A stretch of DNA of 43,064 nucleotides from Streptomyces sp. MZ04 (lineage in GTDB: Bacteria > Actinomycetota > Actinomycetes > Streptomycetales > Streptomycetaceae). Position numbers and translations under genes: made by a program. The stretch is from the NCBI RefSeq assembly GCF_004684775.1, contig NZ_SRIC01000040.1, positions 1 through 43,064 of the forward strand, given 5' to 3'. The notes beneath the pieces were generated by a model, which saw nothing but the letters and a program-made list of their open reading frames with translations, was not told where the DNA came from and searched no databases. This document shows, piece by piece, positions 32,831 to 42,700 of the stretch (the stretch's first letter is position 1; each line of letters starts with the position of its first letter).

Positions 32831-33415
32831 GTGAGTGGTATTTCAGCAGCTCTGACGCCCCCGGCCGACGCCATAGCGCCCGTCCGCCACCCCGACGCGC
32901 CCGCCCCCGGCGAGCTCATCGGAGCCCACTACGAGCACTGCTTCGGCTGCGGCGAAGGGCAGGCCCACGGGCTGCATCTCGCGGCACGTGCCGGTGAAGG
33001 CGTCTGCATCACCGCCGAGTTCACGGTCCGGGAGGCGCACCAGGGCGCACCGGGACTCGCCCATGGCGGAGTGCTGGCCACCGCGCTCGACGAGACGCTC
33101 GGCTCGCTGAACTGGCTGCTGCGGGTGATCGCGGTGACCGGGCGGCTCGAGACCGACTTCGTACGGCCCGTTCCGGTGGGCACCGTGCTCTTCCTGGAGG
33201 CCGAGGTGAGGGCCGTCGCCGGGCGGAAGATCTACTCCACGGCCACCGGCCGGATCGGCGGCCCCGACGGGCCCGTGGCCGTCCGCGCCGACGCCCTCTT
33301 CATCGAGGTCAAGGTCGACCACTTCATCGAGAACGGCCGTCCGGAGGAGATCCGGGCCGCCATGGACGACCCGGACCAGATCCGGCGTGTACGCGCCTTC
33401 GAGGTGAACCCGTGA
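32831..33415 (+). CDS. PaaI-type hotdog-fold thioesterase
   Basis: This 194-aa protein has a hotdog fold pattern: CFGCGEGQAHGLHL, then LAHGGVLATALDETLGSLN (typical HGG and catalytic acidic residue), RLETDFVRPVPVGTVLFLEAEV and ATGRIGGPDGPVAVRADALFIEV. It would hydrolyse an acyl-CoA of unknown chain. GTG 32831 was chosen; the frame is open back to 32798. The stop overlaps the dut start (GTGA), so they are coupled. Confidence 0.85.
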   Translation: MSGISAALTPPADAIAPVRHPDAPAPGELIGAHYEHCFGCGEGQAHGLHLAARAGEGVCITAEFTVREAHQGAPGLAHGGVLATALDETLGSLNWLLRVIAVTGRLETDFVRPVPVGTVLFLEAEVRAVAGRKIYSTATGRIGGPDGPVAVRADALFIEVKVDHFIENGRPEEIRAAMDDPDQIRRVRAFEVNP

Positions 33416-33948
33416 CCTACGCACCCCGTCCGGAGCTCGACGTCCTGATCCGTCGCGTCGACTCCGAAGTGCCGCTGCCCGCCTACGCGCAGCCAGGTGA
33501 CGCCGGGGCGGATCTGCGGACCACCGAGGCGTGCGAACTCGCCCCGGGTGAGCGGGTGGTGCTGCCCACCGGGGTGTCCATCGCGCTCCCCGAGGGGTAC
33601 GCGGCCTTCGTGCACCCGCGCTCCGGCCTCGCCGCCCGCTGCGGTGTCGCTCTGGTGAATGCCCCAGGGACGGTGGATGCCGGGTACCGTGGGGAGATCA
33701 AGGTGATCGTGGTGAATCTCGACCCGCGCGAGCGTGTGCGGTTCGAGCGCTTCGACCGGATCGCCCAACTGGTCGTCCAGCAGGTCGAGAAGGTGCGCTT
33801 CCGCGAGGTGGCACAGCTTCCCGACTCGGCGCGGGCCGAAGGGGGCTTCGGGTCCACCGGCGGCCATGCCGCCGTGGGCGCCGGCTCGGGTGAACAAACG
33901 GGTGGGAATCGATACGCATCGGTCGTATCTGACCGGGAAGGACAGTGA
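33412..33948 (+). CDS. dut: dUTP diphosphatase
   Basis: This 178-aa trimeric dUTPase splits dUTP to dUMP and PPi. All five motifs are visible: DAGADLRT, HPRSGLAARCGV, NAPGTVDAGYRGEIKV, RFDRIAQLVVQ and the glycine-rich GFGSTGG. The C-terminal extension after motif 5 (HAAVGAGSGEQTGGNRYASVVSDREGQ) is longer than usual. It overlaps the thioesterase stop as GTGA and ends one base before the DUF3710 start. Confidence 0.96.
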   Translation: MTYAPRPELDVLIRRVDSEVPLPAYAQPGDAGADLRTTEACELAPGERVVLPTGVSIALPEGYAAFVHPRSGLAARCGVALVNAPGTVDAGYRGEIKVIVVNLDPRERVRFERFDRIAQLVVQQVEKVRFREVAQLPDSARAEGGFGSTGGHAAVGAGSGEQTGGNRYASVVSDREGQ

Positions 33949-33949
33949 C

Positions 33950-34708
33950 GTGTTCGGACGTCGCAAGAAGGACAGTGCCGCCGAGGACGCGGCGGGCGAG
34001 GCCGAGCAGGTCGTCGACAGCGGCGACGCAGCGGAAGCGCAGTCCGAGCGTGTGAGGCTCGAGCCCGAGCCGCGGCCCGACGGACCCTGGGACGCCTCCG
34101 AGGTCCGTGAGCCCGGAGAGGGCAGGGTGGACCTGGGCGGCCTCTTCGTACCGGGTGTCGAGGGCATGGAGCTGCGGGTGGAGGTCGCGGGCGACGCGAT
34201 CGTCGCGGCGACCGTCGTGCTCCAGGACAGCGCGATCCAGCTGCAGGGCTTCGCCGCCCCCAAGAAGCAGGGGATCTGGGGCGAGGTCCGCGAGGAGATC
34301 GCTTCCGGCATCACCCAGCAGGGCGGTGTGATCGACGAGGTCGAGGGCCCCCTCGGCTGGGAGCTGCGCGCGCAGGTCCCGGTGCAGCTGCCGGACGGCA
34401 CGGGCGGGGTGCAGGTCGTGCGCTTCATCGGCGTCGACGGCCCGCGGTGGTTCCTGCGGGGAGTCATCTCCGGCCAGGGCGCGGTGCAGCCGCAGGCCGC
34501 CGGGCTCCTCGAGCAGATCTTCCGGGACACGGTCGTCGTGCGCGGTGAGGGCCCGATGGCTCCCCGTGACCCGATCGTCCTGAAGCTGCCGGACGACGCG
34601 CAGATGGTCGCCGAGGGAGCCGTGCAGCAGGAGCAGCAGGAGGGCTCGCGGTTCTCGGGCGGTATGGGCCAGCTCGCGCGCGGGCCTGAGATCACCGAGG
34701 TGCGCTGA
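33950..34708 (+). CDS. DUF3710 family protein
   Basis: This 252-aa protein starts at GTG 33950 (MFGRRKKDSAAEDAAGEAEQ). A charged, disordered N-terminus is followed by one folded beta-rich domain (PGVEGMELRVEVAGDAIVAATVVLQDSAIQLQGFAAPKKQGIWGEVREEIASGI) and a conserved VRFIGVDGPRWFLRGVISG. It is a soluble actinobacterial protein of unknown function, always close to dut. A hairpin terminator follows. Confidence 0.88.
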   Translation: MFGRRKKDSAAEDAAGEAEQVVDSGDAAEAQSERVRLEPEPRPDGPWDASEVREPGEGRVDLGGLFVPGVEGMELRVEVAGDAIVAATVVLQDSAIQLQGFAAPKKQGIWGEVREEIASGITQQGGVIDEVEGPLGWELRAQVPVQLPDGTGGVQVVRFIGVDGPRWFLRGVISGQGAVQPQAAGLLEQIFRDTVVVRGEGPMAPRDPIVLKLPDDAQMVAEGAVQQEQQEGSRFSGGMGQLARGPEITEVR

Positions 34709-34751
34709 GGCGTACCGCGGGGCGCGGAGATGCGCCGGACATGAGTTGCGA

Positions 34752-34790
34752 GCCGATGGGCCGCACCCCTTGAGGGTGCGGCCCATCGGC
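34752..34790 (+). terminator. Hairpin terminator after the DUF3710 gene
   Basis: A perfect 17-bp stem (GCCGATGGGCCGCACCC and its complement) with loop CTTGA is followed by GTTTTC, a short U-run. This is the best intrinsic terminator in the window and separates the dut operon from kdp. Confidence 0.95.
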
Positions 34791-34824
34791 GTTTTCGCAG
34801 GCGGGAGGGGGTGCGGCGGTGGAA

Positions 34825-34875
34825 GCCGTAAGAGAGTCGTCAAGGGAGCGCCAAGGGCCGTAAGGGAGGCGTCAA
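34825..34875. promoter_or_regulatory. Imperfect 19-bp direct repeat upstream of kdp
   Basis: GCCGTAAGAGAGTCGTCAA (34825-34843) and GCCGTAAGGGAGGCGTCAA (34857-34875) differ at two bases and are 32 bp apart, three helical turns. Direct repeats of this form suit OmpR-type response regulators such as KdpE. The first kdp-operon start is 74 bp further on. Confidence 0.55.
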
Positions 34876-34949
34876 CGACGGTCGAATTCGGCCAGGGAGG
34901 AGGTTTGCTCAGGAGGTCAGGAAACCCGAATCTCATCTAGGAGCACACG

Positions 34950-35033
34950 ATGGCCGACGTGGCCTTCGTCGTCACCACGATCGCGGTATTCGCGCTGGTG
35001 GCCTTTGTCGCCAAGGGGGTGACGAAGCTGTGA
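34950..35033 (+). CDS. 27-aa single-span membrane peptide upstream of kdpF
   Basis: ATG 34950 with AGGAG eight bases upstream encodes [27 protein letters not shown] (27 residues): a single hydrophobic helix with a basic end. Its TGA overlaps the kdpF GTG (GTGA), the coupling used for other pairs in this operon. Size and topology resemble KdpF itself, so it may be a second small stabilising subunit of the Kdp complex. No homologue is named from sequence alone. Confidence 0.7.
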   Translation: MADVAFVVTTIAVFALVAFVAKGVTKL

Positions 35034-35119
35034 CTGCCGAAAACATCGTCGGTCTTGTCGTGGCCGTCGCCTTGCTGGGCTATCTCGTTCTCGCTCTTGT
35101 GTTCCCGGAGAGGTTCTGA
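35030..35119 (+). CDS. kdpF: K+-transporting ATPase subunit F
   Basis: The 29-aa frame from GTG 35030 reads [19 protein letters not shown], then [10 protein letters not shown]. This is the typical KdpF: a single TM helix ending in the PERF motif. It stabilises the KdpABC complex in the membrane. It overlaps the upstream peptide gene and is followed eight bases later by kdpA. Confidence 0.92.
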   Translation: MTAENIVGLVVAVALLGYLVLALVFPERF

Positions 35120-35127
35120 GTACGGAT

Positions 35128-36792
35128 ATGAGCCCCGTTCTTGCTGGTGTGCTCCAGTTGCTCGCGCTGATAGTGGCGCTGGGCCTGGCATACCGTCCGC
35201 TCGGCGATTACATGGCCAAGGTCTACGGCTCGAAGAAGCACCTGCGTGCCGAGAAGTGGATCTACAAGGCCATCGGCGCCGACCCCGACACCGAGATGCG
35301 CTGGCCCGCGTATCTGCGCGGCGTGCTCGCCTTCTCCGCGGTCGGTGTGCTCTTCCTCTACCTGCTGCAGCGGCTGCAGGGTTCGCTGCCCGGCTCGCTC
35401 GGCTTCAAGTCGATCGATCCGGACCAGGCGTTCAACACGGCGGCCTCGTTCGTGGCGAACACCAACTGGCAGTCGTACTCAGGCGAACAGGCCATGGGGC
35501 ACGTCGTGCAGACCGGTGGCCTCGCGGTGCAGAACTTCGTGTCGGCCGCGGTGGGCATCGCGGTCGCCGTCGCGCTGGTGCGGGGCTTCGCCCGTTCCCG
35601 TACGGGGGAGTTGGGCAACTTCTGGGCCGACCTGGTGCGTGGTGTCGTACGCATTCTGATCCCGATCTCGGTGATCGGCGCGATCGTGCTCGTGGCCTGT
35701 GGTGCCCTGCAGAACTTCTCCGGCATCCACGGGGTCGGCCAGTTCATGGGCGGCGAACAGCAGTGGAACGGCGGGGCGGTGGCCTCGCAGGAGGTCATCA
35801 AGGAGCTGGGCACCAACGGTGGCGGCTACTTCAACGCCAACTCGGCCCACCCCTTCGAGAACCCCAACGCCTTCTCGAACCTTTTCGAGGTGTTCCTGAT
35901 CCTGGTGATCCCCTTCGCGCTGACGCGGACCTTCGGCAAGATGGTCGGCTCGGTCAAGCAGGGGTACGCGATTCTCGCCACGATGGCGACGATCTGGATC
36001 GGCTTCACCGCGCTGATGATGTGGACCGAGTTCCACCACGGCGGCCCGGCGTTCGACGTCGCGGGCGGGGCGATGGAGGGCAAGGAGACGCGGTTCGGGA
36101 TCGGCGGTTCGGCGATCTTCTCGGTGGCCACGACGCTGACCTCGACGGGTGCGGTGAACTCCTTCCACTCGTCCAACACCGGTTTCGGCGGTGGCATCGA
36201 CCTGCTGGGCATGCAGCTCGGCGAGATCGCGCCCGGCGGTACGGGATCGGGGCTCTACGGCATGCTGATCATGGCGATCATCGCGGTGTTCATCGCGGGC
36301 CTGATGGTGGGGCGTACGCCGGAGTACCTGGGCAAGAAGATCGGCACCCGCGAGATCAAGCTGGCGGCCTGCTACATCCTCATCACGCCCGCCCTGGTGC
36401 TCGGCTTCACGGCGGTGTCGATGGCGCTGCCGACGCCGAAGGACTCGATGCTGAATTCCGGGGCGCACGGCTTCTCGGAGATTCTGTACGCCTTCACGTC
36501 CGGGGCGAACAACAACGGTTCGGCCTTCGCGGGCCTGAGCGCCGACACCAACTGGTTCAACACCACGATCGGCATCGCGATGCTCCTCGGCCGGTTCCTG
36601 CCGATGGTGTTCGTGCTCGCGCTCGCCGGTTCGCTCGCCGAGCAGAAGCCCGTTCCGGAGACGGCGGGCACGCTGCGTACCGAAAAGCCGCTGTTCACCG
36701 GCCTGTTGGTCGGCTCCATCATGATCATCACCGGTCTGACCTACTTCCCCGCACTGGCCCTCGGGCCGTTGGCCGAGGGGCTGGCGTCATGA
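35128..36792 (+). CDS. kdpA: K+-transporting ATPase subunit A
   Basis: This 554-aa, about ten-TM protein is the potassium-selective channel-like subunit of the high-affinity Kdp pump. Selectivity-filter-like segments are visible: [49 protein letters not shown] and [20 protein letters not shown]. Full family length. The stop overlaps the kdpB start as ATGA. Confidence 0.96.
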   Translation: MSPVLAGVLQLLALIVALGLAYRPLGDYMAKVYGSKKHLRAEKWIYKAIGADPDTEMRWPAYLRGVLAFSAVGVLFLYLLQRLQGSLPGSLGFKSIDPDQAFNTAASFVANTNWQSYSGEQAMGHVVQTGGLAVQNFVSAAVGIAVAVALVRGFARSRTGELGNFWADLVRGVVRILIPISVIGAIVLVACGALQNFSGIHGVGQFMGGEQQWNGGAVASQEVIKELGTNGGGYFNANSAHPFENPNAFSNLFEVFLILVIPFALTRTFGKMVGSVKQGYAILATMATIWIGFTALMMWTEFHHGGPAFDVAGGAMEGKETRFGIGGSAIFSVATTLTSTGAVNSFHSSNTGFGGGIDLLGMQLGEIAPGGTGSGLYGMLIMAIIAVFIAGLMVGRTPEYLGKKIGTREIKLAACYILITPALVLGFTAVSMALPTPKDSMLNSGAHGFSEILYAFTSGANNNGSAFAGLSADTNWFNTTIGIAMLLGRFLPMVFVLALAGSLAEQKPVPETAGTLRTEKPLFTGLLVGSIMIITGLTYFPALALGPLAEGLAS

Positions 36793-38936
36793 CCACCGAC
36801 ATTGAGAAGCAAGAGGAGCCCGGCTCCATGTCCACCGCTACTCCCACCCGTGCGCCGCACCAGGATCTGCCCGGAGGGCACAAGGACGGCGGCGGCCGGG
36901 TCGGCGGGGGTCTGTTCGACCCCAAGCAGCTCCTGAAGTCCTTCCCGGACGCGATGAGGAAGCTCGACCCGCGGGTGATGGTCAAGTCGCCCGTCATGTT
37001 CGTCGTCCTGATCGGCTCGGTGATCACCACCGTGCTCGCGGTCAAGGACCCGGGGGACTGGTTCGGCTGGGCGATCGCGGTGTGGCTGTGGCTGACCACG
37101 ATCTTCGCCAACCTGGCGGAGGCGGTGGCCGAGGGCCGTGGCAAGGCGCAGGCCGACACCCTGCGCAAGGCGAAGACCGACACCGTCGCGCGCCGGCTCA
37201 CCGGCACGACAGAGGAGCAGGTGCCGGGCACGGAGCTGCGCATCGGCGACCTGGTGGTGTGCGAGGCGGGCGATGTCATCCCCGGTGACGGTGATGTCGT
37301 CGAGGGTGTCGCCAGCGTCGACGAGTCGGCCATCACCGGCGAATCGGCCCCGGTCATCCGGGAGTCGGGCGGTGACCGGTCCGCCGTCACGGGCGGCACG
37401 AAGGTGCTCTCCGACCGCATCGTCATCAAGATCACGACGAAGCCGGGCGAGACGTTCATCGACCGCATGATCAACCTGGTCGAGGGCGCCGCCCGGCAGA
37501 AGACGCCCAACGAGATCGCGCTGAACATCCTGCTCGCGTCCCTCACCATCGTCTTCCTGCTCGCGGTCGTGACGCTCCAGCCGTTCGCCGTGTACGCGGG
37601 TGTGGAGCAGTCCATGATCGTGCTGGCCGCGCTCCTGGTGTGCCTGATCCCGACGACGATCGGCGCCCTGCTCTCGGCCATCGGCATCGCCGGCATGGAC
37701 CGCCTGGTCCAGCGCAACGTCCTCGCCATGTCCGGCCGCGCGGTCGAGGCCGCCGGTGACGTGTCGACGCTGCTCCTGGACAAGACCGGCACCATCACGC
37801 TGGGCAACCGTCAGGCCGCCGAGTTCGTGCCGGTGCGCGGCACCACGGCCGCCGAGCTGGCGGACGCCGCCCAGCTCTCGTCGCTGGCCGACGAGACGCC
37901 CGAGGGCCGCTCCATCGTCGTACTGGCGAAGGAGAAGTACGGGCTTCGCGAGCGACACCAGGGCGAGTTGGAGGGGGCCGAGTGGGTTGCCTTCACCGCG
38001 CAGACCCGGATGTCCGGCGTCGACCTCGTCGAGAACGGGGCCGGGCGCAAGGTCCGCAAGGGCGCGACCGGTTCGGTCGTCGCCTGGGTCACCGAGCGCG
38101 GCGGCACGGTCTCCGACGACGCCCAGGAGCTGACCGACACCATCTCCCAGGCCGGTGGCACACCACTCCTTGTCGCCGCCGAGGACGGCAAGGGGGCGCG
38201 GGTACTCGGCGTCATCCACCTGAAGGACGTCGTCAAGGAGGGCATGCGGGAGCGGTTCGACGAGCTGCGCCGCATGGGCATCAGGACCGTCATGATCACG
38301 GGTGACAACCCGCTGACCGCCAAGGCGATCGCGGACGAGGCGGGCGTGGACGACTTCCTCGCCGAGGCCACGCCCGAGGACAAGATGGCGCTGATCAAGC
38401 GCGAGCAGGCCGGCGGCAAGCTCGTCGCGATGACCGGCGACGGCACCAACGACGCCCCCGCCCTGGCACAGGCCGATGTGGGCGTGGCGATGAACACCGG
38501 CACCTCGGCCGCCAAGGAGGCCGGGAACATGGTGGACCTGGACTCCAACCCCACCAAGCTCATCGAGATCGTGGAGATCGGCAAGCAACTGCTGATCACC
38601 CGGGGTGCGTTGACGACGTTCTCGATCGCCAACGACGTCGCGAAGTACTTCGCGATCATTCCGGCGATGTTCGCGGTGGTCTATCCGGGCCTGGACAAGC
38701 TCAACATCATGAACCTGTCCTCTCCGGAGTCGGCGATTCTCTCGGCCGTCATCTTCAACGCGCTGATCATCATCGCTCTGGTGCCGCTGGCGCTGAAGGG
38801 CGTGCGGTACCGGCCGATGAGCGCGGATCGCATGCTGCGGCGCAACCTCGGGATCTACGGGCTCGGCGGTCTCGTCGCCCCGTTCATCGGTATCAAGATC
38901 ATTGACCTGATCATTTCTCTCATCCCCGGGCTGTAA
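36789..38936 (+). CDS. kdpB: K+-transporting ATPase subunit B (P-type ATPase)
   Basis: This 715-aa P-type ATPase powers the pump. Landmarks are [15 protein letters not shown] (actuator TGES), [13 protein letters not shown] (phosphorylated D331), a nucleotide-binding domain, [13 protein letters not shown] and [22 protein letters not shown] (hinge). The N-terminus carries an unusually long Gly-rich extension of about 45 residues before [22 protein letters not shown]. It overlaps kdpA by four bases. Confidence 0.97.
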   Translation: MTTDIEKQEEPGSMSTATPTRAPHQDLPGGHKDGGGRVGGGLFDPKQLLKSFPDAMRKLDPRVMVKSPVMFVVLIGSVITTVLAVKDPGDWFGWAIAVWLWLTTIFANLAEAVAEGRGKAQADTLRKAKTDTVARRLTGTTEEQVPGTELRIGDLVVCEAGDVIPGDGDVVEGVASVDESAITGESAPVIRESGGDRSAVTGGTKVLSDRIVIKITTKPGETFIDRMINLVEGAARQKTPNEIALNILLASLTIVFLLAVVTLQPFAVYAGVEQSMIVLAALLVCLIPTTIGALLSAIGIAGMDRLVQRNVLAMSGRAVEAAGDVSTLLLDKTGTITLGNRQAAEFVPVRGTTAAELADAAQLSSLADETPEGRSIVVLAKEKYGLRERHQGELEGAEWVAFTAQTRMSGVDLVENGAGRKVRKGATGSVVAWVTERGGTVSDDAQELTDTISQAGGTPLLVAAEDGKGARVLGVIHLKDVVKEGMRERFDELRRMGIRTVMITGDNPLTAKAIADEAGVDDFLAEATPEDKMALIKREQAGGKLVAMTGDGTNDAPALAQADVGVAMNTGTSAAKEAGNMVDLDSNPTKLIEIVEIGKQLLITRGALTTFSIANDVAKYFAIIPAMFAVVYPGLDKLNIMNLSSPESAILSAVIFNALIIIALVPLALKGVRYRPMSADRMLRRNLGIYGLGGLVAPFIGIKIIDLIISLIPGL

Positions 38937-38960
38937 TTTCTTGAAAGCGTGCTGATCACC

Positions 38961-39632
38961 ATGAACAACTCAGTGGCTAGTACGGCGCGGTTGCTGGGGG
39001 CGGGCCTGCGGGCCCTGCTCGTCCTGACCGTGATCTGCGGCGCCATCTACCCGCTCGCGGTCACCGGGATCGCCCAGGGCCTGTTCAACGACAAGGCCAA
39101 CGGCTCGGAGGTGAAGAGTGAGGGCAGGGTCGTCGGCTCCGAACTCATCGGGCAGCGCTACGACCTGCCCCTGAAGAGGGGCCAGGAGACGGCCGAGCCG
39201 GACCTGAAGTGGTTCCAGCCGCGGCCGTCCAACGGCCTCGGGGAGAACAGCGTCAACACGCAGTACAAGCTGATCCTGTCCGGCGCCACCAACCTCTCCG
39301 GTGACAACAAGGACCTGATCAAGCAGGTGAAGGACGCCAAGGCCGCCGTCGTCAAGGACAACTCCACGGCCGACTTCAAGGTCAAACCGTCCGATGTACC
39401 GGCCGAGGCCGTCACATCGTCCGGCTCCGGCCTGGACCCGAACATCTCCCCGGAGTACGCGGAGTTGCAGGCCCACCGGGTCGCGGAGAAGAACCACCTC
39501 GACGTCAAGCAGGTCCAGAAGCTGGTCGACGAGCACGTCGACGGGCGGATCCTCGGCTTCATGGGCGAGCCGCGCGTCAATGTCCTCCAGCTCAACATCG
39601 CGCTCAAGGAGCTTGTCGCCGACAAGAGCTGA
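38961..39632 (+). CDS. kdpC: K+-transporting ATPase subunit C
   Basis: This 223-aa protein has a single N-terminal TM helix (RALLVLTVICGAIYPLAVTGIAQ) and an extracytoplasmic domain ending in VLQLNIALKELVADK. The motifs GSELIGQRYDLP and FQPRPSNG(L) are family marks. I took ATG 38961; GTG 38949 is also in frame. It closes the kdpFABC operon, 24 bases after kdpB. No kdpDE sensor genes follow in this window. Confidence 0.93.
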   Translation: MNNSVASTARLLGAGLRALLVLTVICGAIYPLAVTGIAQGLFNDKANGSEVKSEGRVVGSELIGQRYDLPLKRGQETAEPDLKWFQPRPSNGLGENSVNTQYKLILSGATNLSGDNKDLIKQVKDAKAAVVKDNSTADFKVKPSDVPAEAVTSSGSGLDPNISPEYAELQAHRVAEKNHLDVKQVQKLVDEHVDGRILGFMGEPRVNVLQLNIALKELVADKS

Positions 39633-39742
39633 CGTCGGCTCAACTCCCTTGTGGCTCGCGGCGATCCGGTCCGTCCGGACCGTTGCGGGCCACATTTGCG
39701 TACGTCCATACTGTGCCGGTCACGCGGGGGGAGACCGGTGCG

Positions 39743-42700
39743 GTGAGCGGACGGCGCGTGCCCGCCGCGGTGCGGAGCGGCCGGTATCACGGGATGGTGC
39801 TCGGGGCCGCCGGGCTCGCGGTCCTCCTTGCTGCCACGGTGCTCGCCGCGCTCGCCGCGTTGACCGAGAACGCGGTCGAGGGCGGTGTGCGGCAGCGGCT
39901 CGCCGCGGACCGGGAGGCCGTCGTCGAGGTGGCCGGGCGCTACCGGGCCGCCCCTGTGCGGCGATGGGACGCGGACGTGCGGGCCGCGGTCGACCGCACC
40001 TATGGCGACGTACCCCATCGGACCCGTCTCGCGCTGCGGGCGCCCGCGGCGCGCAACGACGAACTCGCCGTGACCGAGGCCGCGGGGCGCCGCCGCGAGG
40101 ACGCCACCGTGTCTGTGGTCGCGCTGGAAGGGGCGCGGCGCCACGCCGACCTGGTGGCGGGCCGGTGGCCGCGCGGCGGCTCTGCGGGTTTATCGGGCTC
40201 CTCTGGCTCCTCTGGCTCCTATGGCTCCTCAGGTTCCTCTGGCTCCTCTGGCTCCTCTGGCTCCTCTGGCTCCTCAGGTTCCGGCCCCGAGGTCATGGAG
40301 ACCGTCCTGACCAAGGCGTTCGCGGCCGAACTCGCGGTGCGGACCGGCGACGAGCTGCGCGTGAGCGGCGCCGGTGGGCGGCCGGTGCGGATGCGGGTGG
40401 TCGGGCTCTACGCGACCGAGGGGCACGGGCCCGCGCTGTGGGCCGGCCTGAGCAGCACGTTCGGGACGGCCGACTCCATCGCGCTGGTGCCGCGCGGCTC
40501 GTTCACGGCGCGGCCGGCGCTCGCGAAGGACGCCGCGGCGTTGTGGCTCGGCGTGCCCGATGTGCGGGGGCTGCGGCTCGGTGACATCGACCCCTTGGAG
40601 GAGCGCGCCCGGCAGTTCGGCGGCAGCGATGCCTCCCTTTCGGTGCTGCGGGGGAAGGGGCCCGCGGCCGATCTGGCCGTGTCGGCGGGGCTGCGCAGGG
40701 CCGTCGACCGGCTGACGACGCCCATCGCCGTGGCCCGCGCCGGTCTTTACGTCCCCGCCACGCTGCTTGCCGCCCTCGCGGTCGCGGCCCTCGTGCTCAC
40801 CGGGCGCCAGCTCTCCGAACACCGGCGCCCGGAGCTGGCGTTGCTCGCCGCGAGGGGTGCGGGAACGCGGCGGCTCGTGGTGTCGGCCGGAGTGCAGTGG
40901 GCGGCGACCGCCCTGCCGATGGGGGTCGCGGCGCCCTTCATCGCCGGGCCGCTGCTGCGGCTGCTCGCAGGGGCCGGGCTGCTGGACGGTGACGTACCGG
41001 ACACGGCCGCGATCACCGCCGGATGGGTGGCCGCCGGGCTCGCCGTCCTGGTGCACGGGGCCGCGGTGCTGCTGCCCACGGCGCGGGCGGTGCGGGACCG
41101 GCGGGCGGTGAGCCGGCTCCGGCTGCGGGTGGGGAGGTTCGCGGGGGCGCAGCGGGTCGGGGCCGATGGGGCGCTGGCGGCGGTGGCGGTCCTCGGGTGG
41201 CTGCAGCTGCGGCAGTACCGGTCACCGGTGAGCGGTGGCAGCGTCGACCCGGTGCTCGTCTTCGCGCCCGTGGTGATGACCACCGCGGCCGCGCTCCTTG
41301 TGCTGCGGCTGCTGCCCCTGCTCACGCGGGCCATCGACCCGCTGGCCCGGCGCGGCAAGGGACTTGTGCTGCCGCTCGGCGGGTGGCAGATCGGGCGGCG
41401 GGCGGCGCGGCACGCGGGGCCCGCCCTGGTGGTGACGCTGGCCCTTGCCGTCGCGGGGCTGAGCAGCACCGCCTTGGCCATTCTTGACCGGGGGGACCAG
41501 GACCAGGCCGCCTTCCAGGTGGGCGCCGATCTGCGGATCGAGCCGGGCGAGAGCGTGCCGTCCGGGGCGCGGCGCGTGACATACGGAGCGCTGCCCGGGG
41601 TCACCGCGGTCACTCCCGTGGTGACCACGGAGGGCTATGTCGGGCAGGACGCGGTGGCCGTCACGGGGGTCAACACCGGGCGTGGTCCGGTGCCTTCGCT
41701 GCGGGGCGATCTCGCGGACCGGCCCCTGCGGGAGCTTGTCGCGCCGCTGGGGAAGGGGATTCCGTCGCATGGGCTCGCGGTTGCCCGTTCCGAGGGCCGG
41801 CTCCCGCTCCGGGTGGGGCTTTCGGCCGATGGGCCCGGTCGCGCCGTGCCCGTCCGGCTCACCGTCTTCTTCGAGGACGACGACGGTCTCGTCCACTCAA
41901 GTGCCGCTCTTCTTAAAGAAGGTGGCTCCAAGACGCTTCCCTTGAAGGTGCCGGTACGCAGCGGTGGCGTACGGATCCTGCAGATCGACCTGAGCATGGT
42001 GGGCGAGACGGTACGGCGCACCTACCGGCTCCGCGTCGACCGGGTGCCCGGTCTCACCCGGGCGGCTCGCTGGCACGACCTGCGTGCGGACGCGCCCGAC
42101 CGGTACGGGGCGGGGTGTCCGGGGGCCGAGGAACCGCGCGGGGCGGTGGGCGAGGCGCCAGGTCCGGTGCTGTGCGCGGACCGGACAGGCGAGGGCTCCA
42201 AGGAGACCGGTGTGCTGCTCGACGCCGTGCTCCGAGGGCCTGATACGCGGCTCAAGCACCCGACGTGGAGCGTCCGCCTCGGCACCGACAGTGCCAAGGG
42301 GCGCCCTGCCGCGCCCGCGCTCGCCGATCGTGCGCTGCTCGACTCCGGGGCGGTGCGGGTCGGGGACACGGTGACGGTGCGGCGGAGTACGGGCGGCGAT
42401 GCGCGGCTGAAGATCGTCGGGCGGATCGCGGCGGTGCCGGGCCTCGCGCGTGACCGGCCCCGGCTGCTCGCCGACTCGCGGGCCATGACCGCCCAGTGGG
42501 TGCTGAGTGGGGCGCTGCCGGGGTCGGAGAGCATGTGGTGGGCGGGGGCGGAGCGGGGTGACGCCACTGCCGCGTGGGAGGCGGTGCGGGACGGGCCTCG
42601 CCTCGGCACGGCCGTGGACGTGCCCCACGCGCGCGTGGAGCTCGCCGAGGACCCCTTGCGGCGTGGGGCGCGGGCGGGGCTCGTGCTGTGCCTCGCACTG

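Noticed and set aside
34791..34949. c-di-AMP (ydaO) riboswitch before kdp
   Set aside because: I could not find the conserved riboswitch core in these bases. The notable feature is the 19-bp direct repeat.
40196..40282. CRISPR array or regulatory repeat
   Set aside because: Units are contiguous 9-mers without spacers and encode Gly-Ser-Ser in the permease frame, so this is a coding minisatellite.
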